From assembly GCA_964489705.1 (NCBI GenBank), contig CAZAZQ010000002.1, positions 1-64,000 of the forward strand: DNA of 64,000 nt, written 5' to 3'. Numbering within the stretch: position 1 is the first letter of the stretch; every line of letters begins with the position of its first letter. This stretch comes from CAZAZQ01 sp964489705 (GTDB lineage Bacteria; Zixibacteria; MSB-5A5; GN15; FEB-12). The notes below the pieces were generated by a model. That model saw only the letters and a program-made list of their open reading frames with translations, ran no database searches and was not told the origin of the DNA. Positions 44,278 to 52,605 of the stretch are shown piece after piece. Position numbers and translations under genes: made by a program.

Positions 44278-46131
44278 ATGATGAAAAAGAGCAGCCGGAA
44301 ATTCGAGTCGGAAGTTCACTTAGGACTTCTCGTAATGGTGTTTCTTCTTTTGTTTCTCAACTTCACCTCCAACTATATCATCTATCGCGACCGGGAAGCC
44401 AAAAGAAGCCGGGTGAGTGCTACGATGAATGCCGCAGCTGTAGCGGCGACCCGGATGGTGCACGGGGTCATGCCTCCGGCGTTGACGGAAGAACAGAAGA
44501 GAAAGTTGCGACAGCAGTATGATTTGAGTACCATCGAAGTGTTGCCCTCCCAGCCGCGGGATAATTCTCCGGCGGCACTGCGGCAGTGGCTTTCGTCGGT
44601 GTCGGCATACTTTTCCCCGGAACTCCCGCCGGAAATACGCCGGAATATTCTGTTGTCTTCGTATCAGACGCTCGTTCAGGGGGAGAAAGGCGAATACTTT
44701 TACGTCTATCCCATCCCTTCGCAGAGCGGCAAAGGGATGATTATTCTTGCCATGAAGGCTCCGGAGTTGGCGTTTCTTGACAATTCCGCCCGGATTTTGT
44801 TCATCATCGGCGTCGTTTCCATCGGGGTGATAGCCGTGCTCTACTTGTTGGTCTCTCGCTTTATCTTTTCTCCCTTTCGGAAAATTAAGAAACAGGCGAT
44901 TGACGCCGGTCGAGTCGAAGAACCGGAAGCCGACGACTTCGAGGTGATGATTGAAGATTACCGGAAAATTATCGAAGAGCTGAAGGAAAAAGAAGCCAAG
45001 CTCCTTGAGCTCAATCGGATGATACAACAAAAGGCGGACTCTCTGGAGCAATTCAATCAGTACCTGCTTTCCTCCATCACCTCCGGTATCATAACGATTG
45101 ACAAAGAAGGACGCCTGCTCTCGGTGAACCGTGCTGCGGCAAAGATTCTCGGGATAGAACCGTCGCAATATCTCCACCAACCGTATACCGCTTTGTTTGA
45201 AGCGTCGTCGGAGCTGAGCGAGGAAATCCGCCGTGCCGTCGAAGAAGGGCGCAATATGGAGTATCAGGAGATGGAAATTGAAATGCCGAGCGGAACGAAA
45301 TTGGCTCTCGGGGTTTCGATTTCAACCGTCACCGACGACCATCGACAAGCGCTTGGTGCTTCGGTGCTCATGAACGATCTGACGGAACTGCACCAGCTTC
45401 AAAAAGAGCTGGAGACGAAGAACCGCATGGCGGCGCTGGGGGAGATGGCGGGCGGATTGGCGCATCAACTGCGCAACTCGATGGGAGCGATTACCGGTTA
45501 CAGCACCCTCTTGAAAAAGAGATTGCAAAAAAACGGTATCGAGGTAGGCAGTATCACCGCTCTTATTCAAGAGGCGACGGAAACGGAGCGGTTAGTCGAG
45601 AAGTTTCTCCAGTTTGCCCGTCCCTTGGCACTCACGCCGGAGCGAACGTCGCTTGAGCAGCTCGTCTCTCAAGTTATCGAGGCTTTTCGGACGAGAGCCG
45701 GATATGACAAGGTAGAGTTTTCCTTCACGTCCAAAGGAGAAGAGACGGTGGCGGAGGTAGATACCCTGCTCATAAAACAAGTGTTGACGAATCTCATCGA
45801 AAACGCTATACATGCCTATGAAGGGAAACCGGGATTGGTGGAAATAGCACTGAAAAAATGCGATGAGAACATATCGAGGAAGCAGCGGGTGACTTCCGAT
45901 ATCTGTCTTGAAGTCAAGGATTACGGGTGCGGCATCCCCGAAGAGGATCTTGACAAGATTTTCACGCCGTTCTTTTCCTCCCGCCCGTCCGGCACCGGTT
46001 TAGGCTTGCCTTTGGCGCGGAAAATAATCGATTTGCATCAGGGTTCCTTGACGGTTGTCTCTGAAGTCGGCAAAGGAACGACTTTTACTATTACTCTTCC
46101 CAGCCGTATTCACCAAACCGTCCTTTCCTAA
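44278..46131 (+). CDS. Membrane PAS sensor histidine kinase
   Basis: A 617-residue kinase. Membrane helices at about 14-33 and 171-193 enclose a 137-residue periplasmic sensor domain. A cytoplasmic coiled coil (225-260) leads to a PAS domain (265-375, ITSGIITIDKEGRLLSVNRAA), then HisKA with His396 in GLAHQLRNSMGAI and a HATPase (LTNLIENAIHA, VKDYGCGIPEEDL, SSRPSGTGLGLPLARK). It resembles NtrB/AtoS-type kinases and the soluble kinase at 19.4 kb. No response regulator is adjacent, so it may share the NtrC-type regulator at 20.7 kb or one outside the window (inference). Confidence 0.93.
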   Translation: MMKKSSRKFESEVHLGLLVMVFLLLFLNFTSNYIIYRDREAKRSRVSATMNAAAVAATRMVHGVMPPALTEEQKRKLRQQYDLSTIEVLPSQPRDNSPAALRQWLSSVSAYFSPELPPEIRRNILLSSYQTLVQGEKGEYFYVYPIPSQSGKGMIILAMKAPELAFLDNSARILFIIGVVSIGVIAVLYLLVSRFIFSPFRKIKKQAIDAGRVEEPEADDFEVMIEDYRKIIEELKEKEAKLLELNRMIQQKADSLEQFNQYLLSSITSGIITIDKEGRLLSVNRAAAKILGIEPSQYLHQPYTALFEASSELSEEIRRAVEEGRNMEYQEMEIEMPSGTKLALGVSISTVTDDHRQALGASVLMNDLTELHQLQKELETKNRMAALGEMAGGLAHQLRNSMGAITGYSTLLKKRLQKNGIEVGSITALIQEATETERLVEKFLQFARPLALTPERTSLEQLVSQVIEAFRTRAGYDKVEFSFTSKGEETVAEVDTLLIKQVLTNLIENAIHAYEGKPGLVEIALKKCDENISRKQRVTSDICLEVKDYGCGIPEEDLDKIFTPFFSSRPSGTGLGLPLARKIIDLHQGSLTVVSEVGKGTTFTITLPSRIHQTVLS

Positions 46132-46275
46132 AGATTTTTTGTGCTCCTTGCTTTGACGGCTAACGTTAGTTGAGCCGTTACGATGTCGTTGTGTGAATCT
46201 GCAGGCAAGGAGATGACATATTCTGAGAAACGTTCAGTGAGGGACAAGAGCAACTTGTTTTGAAGGAGGAAGGTT

Positions 46276-46734
46276 ATGGGAGCGGAAACCGTTTTGGAAA
46301 TTGTGGCGAAATATCTGGCGGTCATTTCGATGCTGGCGTTGGGAGTGGAACGGGTGACCGATCTTATCAAGCTGTTTGCCAAAAAACATCTTGTCCGACA
46401 ACCTCCGCCGAAGAAAGAAGACGGTGAGTCCGATGAGGAGATGTCGGAAAAGATGAAAGCATATTTCAAAGAGGACGACTGCCGCAAGCGTCGCGTCAGG
46501 GTATTTGCCATCGTCGTCGGGATTTTCTTGGCGATTATTGCGCAGGTCGACAGCTTTGCTCTCTTGGATTTGCCGTCACCGCTCTGGTTCGGTTATCCTT
46601 TGCTTGGTTGGATTCTCAGCGGTTTGGCAGCGAGCCGCGGCTCGGCATTCTGGCATGACATCATAGAAATCGTCCGCGTCATCAAAGAAACCAAGCAGGG
46701 CGTTGTCGAAATTCAGAAGGGGGGAGTGTTATAA
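46276..46734 (+). CDS. Small membrane protein of unknown function
   Basis: A 152-residue protein with a hydrophobic N-terminal segment (10-32), a charged loop (VRQPPPKKEDGESDEEMSEK), then two helices (75-97, 102-120). It ends with a helical segment ASRGSAFWHDIIEIVRVI, a 'small residues then FWxD' pattern that I have seen at the end of membrane helices in holin-like and other small membrane proteins. AAGGAGGAAGG precedes the ATG. No function can be assigned. Confidence 0.72.
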   Translation: MGAETVLEIVAKYLAVISMLALGVERVTDLIKLFAKKHLVRQPPPKKEDGESDEEMSEKMKAYFKEDDCRKRRVRVFAIVVGIFLAIIAQVDSFALLDLPSPLWFGYPLLGWILSGLAASRGSAFWHDIIEIVRVIKETKQGVVEIQKGGVL

Positions 46735-46785
46735 ACCATGAAGAGAGATAGGAAGAGAAAACTACCATAGAAAGGGGTGAGTGAT

Positions 46786-47076
46786 ATGCTAGGAGGTTTT
46801 ACCAGAGAGATAGCGAAAGAGGTCGTCACACGGGCTTTAAAAGCGGTTGGTGATTATCATGGTGATGATATCGAGGTTGTTTCCTTCAATCGTTTATTTC
46901 CATTCGCTAAGGAGGTTTTTTTGCGAGCTTTGAAGCGGGAAGTTAATTCTATTAGACTCGATGGGAGAACATATTTTGATGTTCCTTTGAATGAGGGATT
47001 GTTCAAAATATGGCGGACTGTAGGTGATTGCATAAACTGGGTGTATGAGAATGCTATTCCGAGAGAGAAGAGTTAA
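46786..47076 (+). CDS. Small hypothetical protein
   Basis: A 96-residue, mainly helical soluble protein without signal or membrane segment (MLGGFTREIAKEVVTRALKA at the start; NEGLFKIWRTVGDCINWVY near the end). ATG 46786 has AAAGGGG six to ten bases upstream; an in-frame GTG at 46777 overlaps that site and is rejected. It follows the small membrane gene by 51 bases and precedes an exported protein gene by 35, so the three may form one transcript. No family recognised. Confidence 0.6.
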   Translation: MLGGFTREIAKEVVTRALKAVGDYHGDDIEVVSFNRLFPFAKEVFLRALKREVNSIRLDGRTYFDVPLNEGLFKIWRTVGDCINWVYENAIPREKS

Positions 47077-47111
47077 AGGATTGTTTATAAGGGAATTAAT
47101 GAGGTAATTCT

Positions 47112-48335
47112 ATGAGATACCAGACTGTATATATAGTGCTTATGTTGGTGTGTGGGTGGTCAATGTTCAGCTATGCTCAAAACCCTGAGTTGTGCGACTA
47201 TACGTGCCAGGTTATGGTAAATACCATTGATGAACCTGAGATTTGGTTAACGGTCAAATTCCCCACAGGTATTGGTATCGATACTCGACAGACTAAAGCT
47301 TTGTTGAAGAAAGATGATTTTTTCTACAGGGTACGTTCAGCAAAGAATAACGAAGCACTTTTTGAGAGGAGGGCCACTCTCAACATTTATGAAAGAGGTA
47401 TAGCTTTTATTTTTTCACCCACGAACAAAATCATACAACTAGCGTGTGACCCCAATGATTCGCTTTACCTGTCTCTCAAGAAAGACATTACCGTAATATT
47501 TAAGGATAGTAGTACATGCATACTTTCGAAAGAGAGCTTAAAGGAGAATTCTCTGTCATATCTCCGTCTTACGTCACAACAATGTAACATGTTACGAGAG
47601 AGTACCTTTCAAAAAAGGGTGAAATGGGTCAACTTAGCGCATGAAATAGCGGAAGATGATTCCCTCAAAGAATATGTGCTGACGTACCGTTATGTAAGAT
47701 CTCTTGCTTTTATTCCCCATTCGTTATTTTCCAGCAAAGGGAGGCTAAGCGATAAACGGTACAACCCGTTAAACGAGCTTGAATTTGCATATGTTTTATC
47801 ATGGCCTTTGCGAGGGAGAGTAAGTAAGGAAGTGAAAGATGGGAAAACTACCTCTGGGTTTCCCACTGGAAGAATATTCTTTAGAATGTCCCTTGTGAGT
47901 AATCAACCTATGGATACTTCCCTCTTTAAGTGCCAGTTGGGACTGAAAGACTTAATTCCAAATTTTATCGACCTGACCGGAGGAGCTAATCGCTTGTATT
48001 TGAAACCTCTCCTTGAGATAGGTTGTGAATATCTCCGACATTTTCAAAGCCAACCTCTTTATGGAGGCAAGCGAGACACCTGGGGGAGTTTTATGCGCTT
48101 ATATTACTATATTCCAGTGGTTCGTCGATATGCGCTCATAGTAGATGCAGAAGTTGAATTTAGCCAGGATATTTACCCCGATTATTGGCTGTGGCGATAT
48201 AGTGTAACATTTGCGTATGACCTACCTTTCGAAGAGCTGAAGACCCTTATCAAATATGAAAGGGGACGAAATGGCTTTTCTCTGGAAAGCAATAGCTTGC
48301 TTATGGTTGGATTGTTTATTGACTTTGTACCTTGA
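47112..48335 (+). CDS. Exported hypothetical protein, possible outer-membrane barrel
   Basis: A 407-residue protein with a signal peptide (about 1-22, ending SYAQN). The N-terminal half is of mixed composition with four Cys. The C-terminal half has alternating strands typical of a barrel (NELEFAYVLSWPLRGR, GRIFFRMSLVSNQ, SFMRLYYYIPVVRRYALIV, YWLWRYSVTFAYDLPF) and ends MVGLFIDFVP. Codon use is clearly AT-richer than in the cytochrome operon. The family is unknown; an outer-membrane location is inferred. Confidence 0.7.
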   Translation: MRYQTVYIVLMLVCGWSMFSYAQNPELCDYTCQVMVNTIDEPEIWLTVKFPTGIGIDTRQTKALLKKDDFFYRVRSAKNNEALFERRATLNIYERGIAFIFSPTNKIIQLACDPNDSLYLSLKKDITVIFKDSSTCILSKESLKENSLSYLRLTSQQCNMLRESTFQKRVKWVNLAHEIAEDDSLKEYVLTYRYVRSLAFIPHSLFSSKGRLSDKRYNPLNELEFAYVLSWPLRGRVSKEVKDGKTTSGFPTGRIFFRMSLVSNQPMDTSLFKCQLGLKDLIPNFIDLTGGANRLYLKPLLEIGCEYLRHFQSQPLYGGKRDTWGSFMRLYYYIPVVRRYALIVDAEVEFSQDIYPDYWLWRYSVTFAYDLPFEELKTLIKYERGRNGFSLESNSLLMVGLFIDFVP

Positions 48336-48402
48336 CGGGTGATTTCTTCCGAAGAAGAAAGACGGGATATTTTCTTTGAAAGCCTAGGATGTCTCCAATA
48401 GA

Positions 48403-48436
48403 AAAGCCGAAGCTGGTGGGCTTCGGCTTTCTTTTG
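48403..48436. terminator. Bidirectional terminator between convergent genes
   Basis: Perfect 11-bp stem AAAGCCGAAGC (48403-48413) / GCTTCGGCTTT (48420-48430), six-base loop. On the plus strand it is followed by CTTTTG and on the minus strand by TCTATT, so termination is stronger for the plus-strand gene. Confidence 0.88.
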
Positions 48437-48453
48437 TTGGTTATATTTTGGTG

Positions 48454-49560
48454 TTACGAGAGTATTTTCTTTATCGTGTCGATTACTTCATCTTGTTCTG
48501 CGTCGGTAAGCTCGGGATAGATGGGGATAGAGAGAACGTGGCTGCCTGCTTCATTTGAAACCGGGAAGTCGTCGGGCTTGTAGCCTAAATAAGAAAAACA
48601 TTCTTGCTTGTGGAAAGGCACCGGATAGTAAATGACGCATCCGATCCCGGCTTCCTGCAGTTTTTTCATCACTTCGTCGCGATTCGGGACGGCGATGGTA
48701 TATTGATTGTATATGTGAAAGGTAGTGTAGTCCTTCACGACCGGGCGTTTCAAATCCGTCATACCCTCGAAAGCAGCATCATATTTCTTGGCGTGCTCGA
48801 TTCGTTTTTCCGACCAGCTTTGCAAATGGGGGAGCTTGACCAGCAGAATCGCCGCTTGGATGGTCGCCAGCCGGGAGTTATACCCGACGATTTTATGATA
48901 GTACTTCGGCTTGGCGCCATGCACCCGAAGAATACGGAGCAGTTCGTGTCCTTCATCGTCGTTGGTGACGACAATGCCGCCATCGCCGCCCGCACCGAGA
49001 TTTTTCGACGGGAAAAACGAGAAACATCCGAAATCGCCGATGGAACCAGCTTTGCGTCCTTTGTATTCGGCGCCGATGGCTTGAGCGGCATCCTCAACTA
49101 CTTTGAGGTTGTGTTTCTTAGCGATTTCCATGATAGGATCCATGTCCGCTACCTGCCCGAACAGATGCACCGGCATAATGACCTTTGTCTTGGGAGTGAT
49201 AGCAGCTTCGATGAGATTGGGATCAATATTGTACGTGTCCGCCTCGATATCGACAAAGACCGGCTTGGCGCCCAAACGGTGGATAACCCCGGCGGTGGCA
49301 AAGAAAGAAAAATCGGTGGTAATCACCTCGTCGCCGGGACCGACTCCGCAGGCGCGGAGCGCCAAAAGCAGAGCATCGGTGCCGGAAGCGACGCCGACGG
49401 CATGTTTGACCGTGCAGAGCTTGGCGATTTCCTCTTCCAATTGCTTTACTTCCGGACCGAGGATGAATTTTCCATGAGTCAAAACCTTAATGACCGCAGC
49501 ATCAAGTTCCGGTTTCAATTGAGCGTATTGGCGGCTCAAATCCAACAAAGGTACAGCCAT
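48454..49560 (-). CDS. DegT/DnrJ-family PLP sugar aminotransferase (WlbC/WbpE-like)
   Basis: A 368-residue PLP enzyme that aminates a nucleotide keto-sugar. The PLP lysine is Lys186 in SFFPSKNLGAGGDGG, and the phosphate-binding Gly-Thr-Asp pair is near VASGTDALLLAL. The start PLLDLSRQYAQLKPELDAA and the overall sequence resemble WlbC/WbpE, which form UDP-GlcNAc(3NH2)A with an oxidoreductase and acetyltransferase, both encoded just upstream here. ATG 49560 follows AAGGAGAGAGGAA; the longer reading from 49587 would start inside that site. Confidence 0.88.
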   Translation of the reverse strand: MAVPLLDLSRQYAQLKPELDAAVIKVLTHGKFILGPEVKQLEEEIAKLCTVKHAVGVASGTDALLLALRACGVGPGDEVITTDFSFFATAGVIHRLGAKPVFVDIEADTYNIDPNLIEAAITPKTKVIMPVHLFGQVADMDPIMEIAKKHNLKVVEDAAQAIGAEYKGRKAGSIGDFGCFSFFPSKNLGAGGDGGIVVTNDDEGHELLRILRVHGAKPKYYHKIVGYNSRLATIQAAILLVKLPHLQSWSEKRIEHAKKYDAAFEGMTDLKRPVVKDYTTFHIYNQYTIAVPNRDEVMKKLQEAGIGCVIYYPVPFHKQECFSYLGYKPDDFPVSNEAGSHVLSIPIYPELTDAEQDEVIDTIKKILS

Positions 49561-49571
49561 TTCCTCTCTCC

Positions 49572-50333
49572 TTACTCGTCTTTCCAACCTTGATTTTCCA
49601 GTAGTTGTTCCGGGGGAACATCACGAAATACTTTTGCCGGGACTCCGGCGACAATCTTTTTCGGGGGAGTGTCTTTTGTTACCAGCGCTCCTGCCGCTAC
49701 CAGGGTATCTTCTCCGATGACCTTACCGGGAAGGATAGTTGAGTTGACCCCGATGCGGGCGCCTTTCTTAGCAATGACTCCTTTGAAATGTTTGAAGCGC
49801 TCTTCGGTTCGTCCGACAAAATTATCGTTCGAGGTCGCCACGCAAGGCGCCACAAAGACCCGATCGCCGATTTCCGAGTAGGCGGTAATGTAGACGTTTG
49901 TTTCCAGTTTGACGTATTTGCCGATGGTGCAGAAATTCTCAATCGCCACCCCGCGCCCGACAATGGTGTAGTTGCCGATTTTGACGTTTTCCCGCACCGT
50001 GGAAAGGTCGGCGATGAGCACTTTGTCTCCGATTTCAGAGCCGCGATAGATGACAACGTGCGTCCCGAGGATACAGTTTGACCCGATGGTGCAGGGGGGG
50101 AGCTCTTGGTCGGAGGTGGTTGCTGAGATGACCGCTTTCATCGGTTTCTTGCCGATAACGGTGCCGTCGTCGATACGGACGTAATCACCGATGACGGTAT
50201 CTTTGTGAATGGTCACATGGTGACCGATAACACACCCTTTCCCGATTTTGACCCCTTCGCCGATGACACAGAACTCACCATGGGTGGTGTCGGCGCCGAG
50301 AGTGGCGCTCGGGGCTATGATAGACGTAGACAT
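49572..50333 (-). CDS. Hexapeptide-repeat acyltransferase (WlbB/WbpD-like)
   Basis: A 253-residue left-handed beta-helix enzyme with many [IV]G-x(4) hexapeptide turns (CVIGEGVKIGKGCVIGHHV, VKIGNYTIVGRGVAI). The NDNFVGRT region and the C-terminal VAGVPAKVFRDVP are typical of nucleotide-sugar N-acetyltransferases. It probably acetylates the 3-amino group made by the adjacent aminotransferase using acetyl-CoA. ATG 50333 has GAGG seven bases upstream. It lies 11 bases before the aminotransferase gene. Confidence 0.88.
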   Translation of the reverse strand: MSTSIIAPSATLGADTTHGEFCVIGEGVKIGKGCVIGHHVTIHKDTVIGDYVRIDDGTVIGKKPMKAVISATTSDQELPPCTIGSNCILGTHVVIYRGSEIGDKVLIADLSTVRENVKIGNYTIVGRGVAIENFCTIGKYVKLETNVYITAYSEIGDRVFVAPCVATSNDNFVGRTEERFKHFKGVIAKKGARIGVNSTILPGKVIGEDTLVAAGALVTKDTPPKKIVAGVPAKVFRDVPPEQLLENQGWKDE

Positions 50334-50363
50334 ATTCAATCCTCGCTTCTCACGCGTTGTCGT

Positions 50364-51368
50364 TTAGATATTGACAGGCGCACCGCCTGCTTCCAAAGAT
50401 TTCTGAGCGGCGTCCAGAACTTTTAAGACGCGCAAGCCTTCCGCGCCGTCGGAGCGGGGGCGTTCCCGATTCTCAATGCATTGGAGGAAGTGACGGCATT
50501 CCTCCGCCAGCGGCTCGGAAGATTTTATCTGCGGAATGAGAATATCTCCGGTGCGAACCGAGAGATACTCCCCATAGGTTTCATAATCTTGCTTGGTCGA
50601 CACGCCTTTGTCGTAAATACGGATTTTTTCGCTGGCTTGACTGTCATCGAAGACCGCCATCTTCTTGGAGCCGACGACGACCAACTTCCTATCCTTGTGC
50701 GGGTCGAGCCAACTGACATGAATGTGCGCCATCGTGCCGTCACCGAAGTGAAGGGTCGTAAACACGACGTCTTCAATTCCGGGTTGCAGGTATGCCGAAC
50801 CGGTCGCAGTCACTCGAACGGGATCTTTTTCCAGTAGATACAAGATGATGGAGATGTCGTGCGGAGCGAAGGACCAGAGAGCGTTTTCAATTTCACGCAC
50901 TTTCCCCAAATTCACCCGGCTGGCGTACAGATAATATATCTGTCCCAGCTCTCCTTTGTCGATTTTCTCTTTCAGGTAAATAGTGGCGGGGTGGTAGACC
51001 ATGATGTGCCCCACCATGAGAATCCGGTTGTTCTTCTCCGTCGCTTCGACGAGCCTTTCCCCTTCTTCGACGGAAAGCACCAGCGGCTTTTCGACGAAGA
51101 CATCTTTTCCCGCTTCAATCGCCGCCATCGCCATTTTGAAATGCTCCGCCGGCGGGGTTGCCAAAATGACGGATTCGATATCATCGCGTTTCAAAACTTT
51201 TTCATAACTTGTTGTCGTTTCGATACCGGTGTAGGTACTTTTGGCGTACGCTAACCTGCTTTCATCTTGGTCGCAGACTAAGACGAGGTGGCCTGAGGAC
51301 AAGTTATAGAAGTTCCGGAGAAGGTTCTTTCCCCAGGCACCGATTCCCACAATTGCCAAGTTTTTCAT
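50364..51368 (-). CDS. Gfo/Idh/MocA oxidoreductase (WlbA/WbpB-like)
   Basis: A 334-residue NAD(P)-dependent sugar dehydrogenase. The Rossmann motif is LAIVGIGAWGKNLLRNF; the family's catalytic Glu-Lys-Pro is in DVFVEKPLVLS; His in FAPHDISIILYL is the usual active-site histidine. With the neighbouring acetyltransferase and aminotransferase it fits the first step (3-keto formation) of UDP-2,3-diacetamido-uronic acid synthesis. ATG 51368 is chosen because the Rossmann strand starts there. The UDP-GlcNAc 6-dehydrogenase and epimerase of the pathway are not in the window. Confidence 0.88.
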   Translation of the reverse strand: MKNLAIVGIGAWGKNLLRNFYNLSSGHLVLVCDQDESRLAYAKSTYTGIETTTSYEKVLKRDDIESVILATPPAEHFKMAMAAIEAGKDVFVEKPLVLSVEEGERLVEATEKNNRILMVGHIMVYHPATIYLKEKIDKGELGQIYYLYASRVNLGKVREIENALWSFAPHDISIILYLLEKDPVRVTATGSAYLQPGIEDVVFTTLHFGDGTMAHIHVSWLDPHKDRKLVVVGSKKMAVFDDSQASEKIRIYDKGVSTKQDYETYGEYLSVRTGDILIPQIKSSEPLAEECRHFLQCIENRERPRSDGAEGLRVLKVLDAAQKSLEAGGAPVNI

Positions 51369-51375
51369 AACCTGT

Positions 51376-52605
51376 TCAACTCTCAACTTCGATGTTCGCG
51401 GTTTTGCCTGCTTTCTTTTTTACCCCGGGAAGCCATCCGAAAAATGCTTGCGTAAAAAGCATTACTCGGGAGTAATCCTCGGGGCTGGCTGTTTTCAATC
51501 GCGCTACGTATTCCAAACACGCTGCCATCAAGATAGCAAAAAGTAACGAGAATCCGAATGTTCCTCCGACAATAATACTCCGTTTCGGTCTGCTTTTCAA
51601 ATCCGGTGGTTTTGCCCAGTCCAACACTGATAATGTCGGAGTTTTTTCGCTTTCCTGAATCTTGGCGTGTTCCAACTGCTCCAAAAGAATTTTATACAGA
51701 GATTCGTTGACTTTCACCCGGCTGTAGAGGACTTCGTATTGCCCGCGCAGACTCGGAATAGCAGAAATAGGGAGGGAAAAGAACGAACTGTCGGGGTTTT
51801 CTTTTTCCAGACGGTCGAGCTGAGCTTGAATATATTTCCGGCGTCGTTGGAGTTCGAGGTACTCGGGATTGTCTTTCGAAAGGATGTTTTCTTTCATCTT
51901 GAGCTCGAGGTCGATTTTCGCCAAGCTCACCTTCAGTTGAATTGCCTGTTCGATGGCGAGACGAATTTGTTCTTCAAAATCAATGGCGTTGTTTTCAATC
52001 TGGAACCGCTCGAAATCCCGGCGGGCGGAGTCGAGTTCTTCTTTGACTTGTGCCAGACGCTCTTCGATGAATTCTCGGTTTTGCCGGATGCGCTCGACGG
52101 CGATGCGGCGGTTCATTTTGTCCAGTTCGTCGATGAACGCATTCGCCATATCGGCAGCGACTTGCGGGTCTTTATCTTCCACCGAAATCATCAGCAGCCC
52201 TTCTTCGGTAACGGTGAACTTGGTATGGCTCAGCAGCTCTTTGTAGGTTTTTTTGAAGGTCTTGGTATTGTATCGTTTCTGCAAGTCAAACGCTTCGATA
52301 ATCCGTTCCGTAATAGTTCTGCTTTTCAGAATGCGGGCATAGACATCCGACGCCGTTACCATGACCGGCAACTCCAAGCCTTTCGTCAAAGAGACCACCT
52401 CCGAGAGTTTCGCCAAACCCGGCAAAGGGGGGGTTAGGTCTTTCGGCGGCAGCAACAGCGCCGAGGCTTGGTACCATTTCGGCAAGAGCAAGGAAATAAT
52501 AAGAGCCAGCAGGGTCAGGACGAGCACAAACGTCAGAATGAACTTCTTCCGCTTGGCTAAGACTTCAAGGAAAAGCCAGAAATTATGGGAAGAGGAGACG
52601 GTCAT
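51376..52605 (-). CDS. Wzz/GumC-like polysaccharide chain-length determinant
   Basis: A 409-residue inner-membrane protein with helices near residues 22-43 and 345-368. A long periplasmic region between them includes an extended coiled coil (about 150-290, VERIRQNREFIEERLAQVKE). The Pro-rich segment before the second helix (WAKPPDLKSRPKRS) is the family's signature. No Walker motifs follow, so it lacks the BY-kinase domain. It regulates chain length and links synthesis to export. The gene overlaps the upstream Wza-like gene by four bases. Confidence 0.93.
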   Translation of the reverse strand: MTVSSSHNFWLFLEVLAKRKKFILTFVLVLTLLALIISLLLPKWYQASALLLPPKDLTPPLPGLAKLSEVVSLTKGLELPVMVTASDVYARILKSRTITERIIEAFDLQKRYNTKTFKKTYKELLSHTKFTVTEEGLLMISVEDKDPQVAADMANAFIDELDKMNRRIAVERIRQNREFIEERLAQVKEELDSARRDFERFQIENNAIDFEEQIRLAIEQAIQLKVSLAKIDLELKMKENILSKDNPEYLELQRRRKYIQAQLDRLEKENPDSSFFSLPISAIPSLRGQYEVLYSRVKVNESLYKILLEQLEHAKIQESEKTPTLSVLDWAKPPDLKSRPKRSIIVGGTFGFSLLFAILMAACLEYVARLKTASPEDYSRVMLFTQAFFGWLPGVKKKAGKTANIEVES

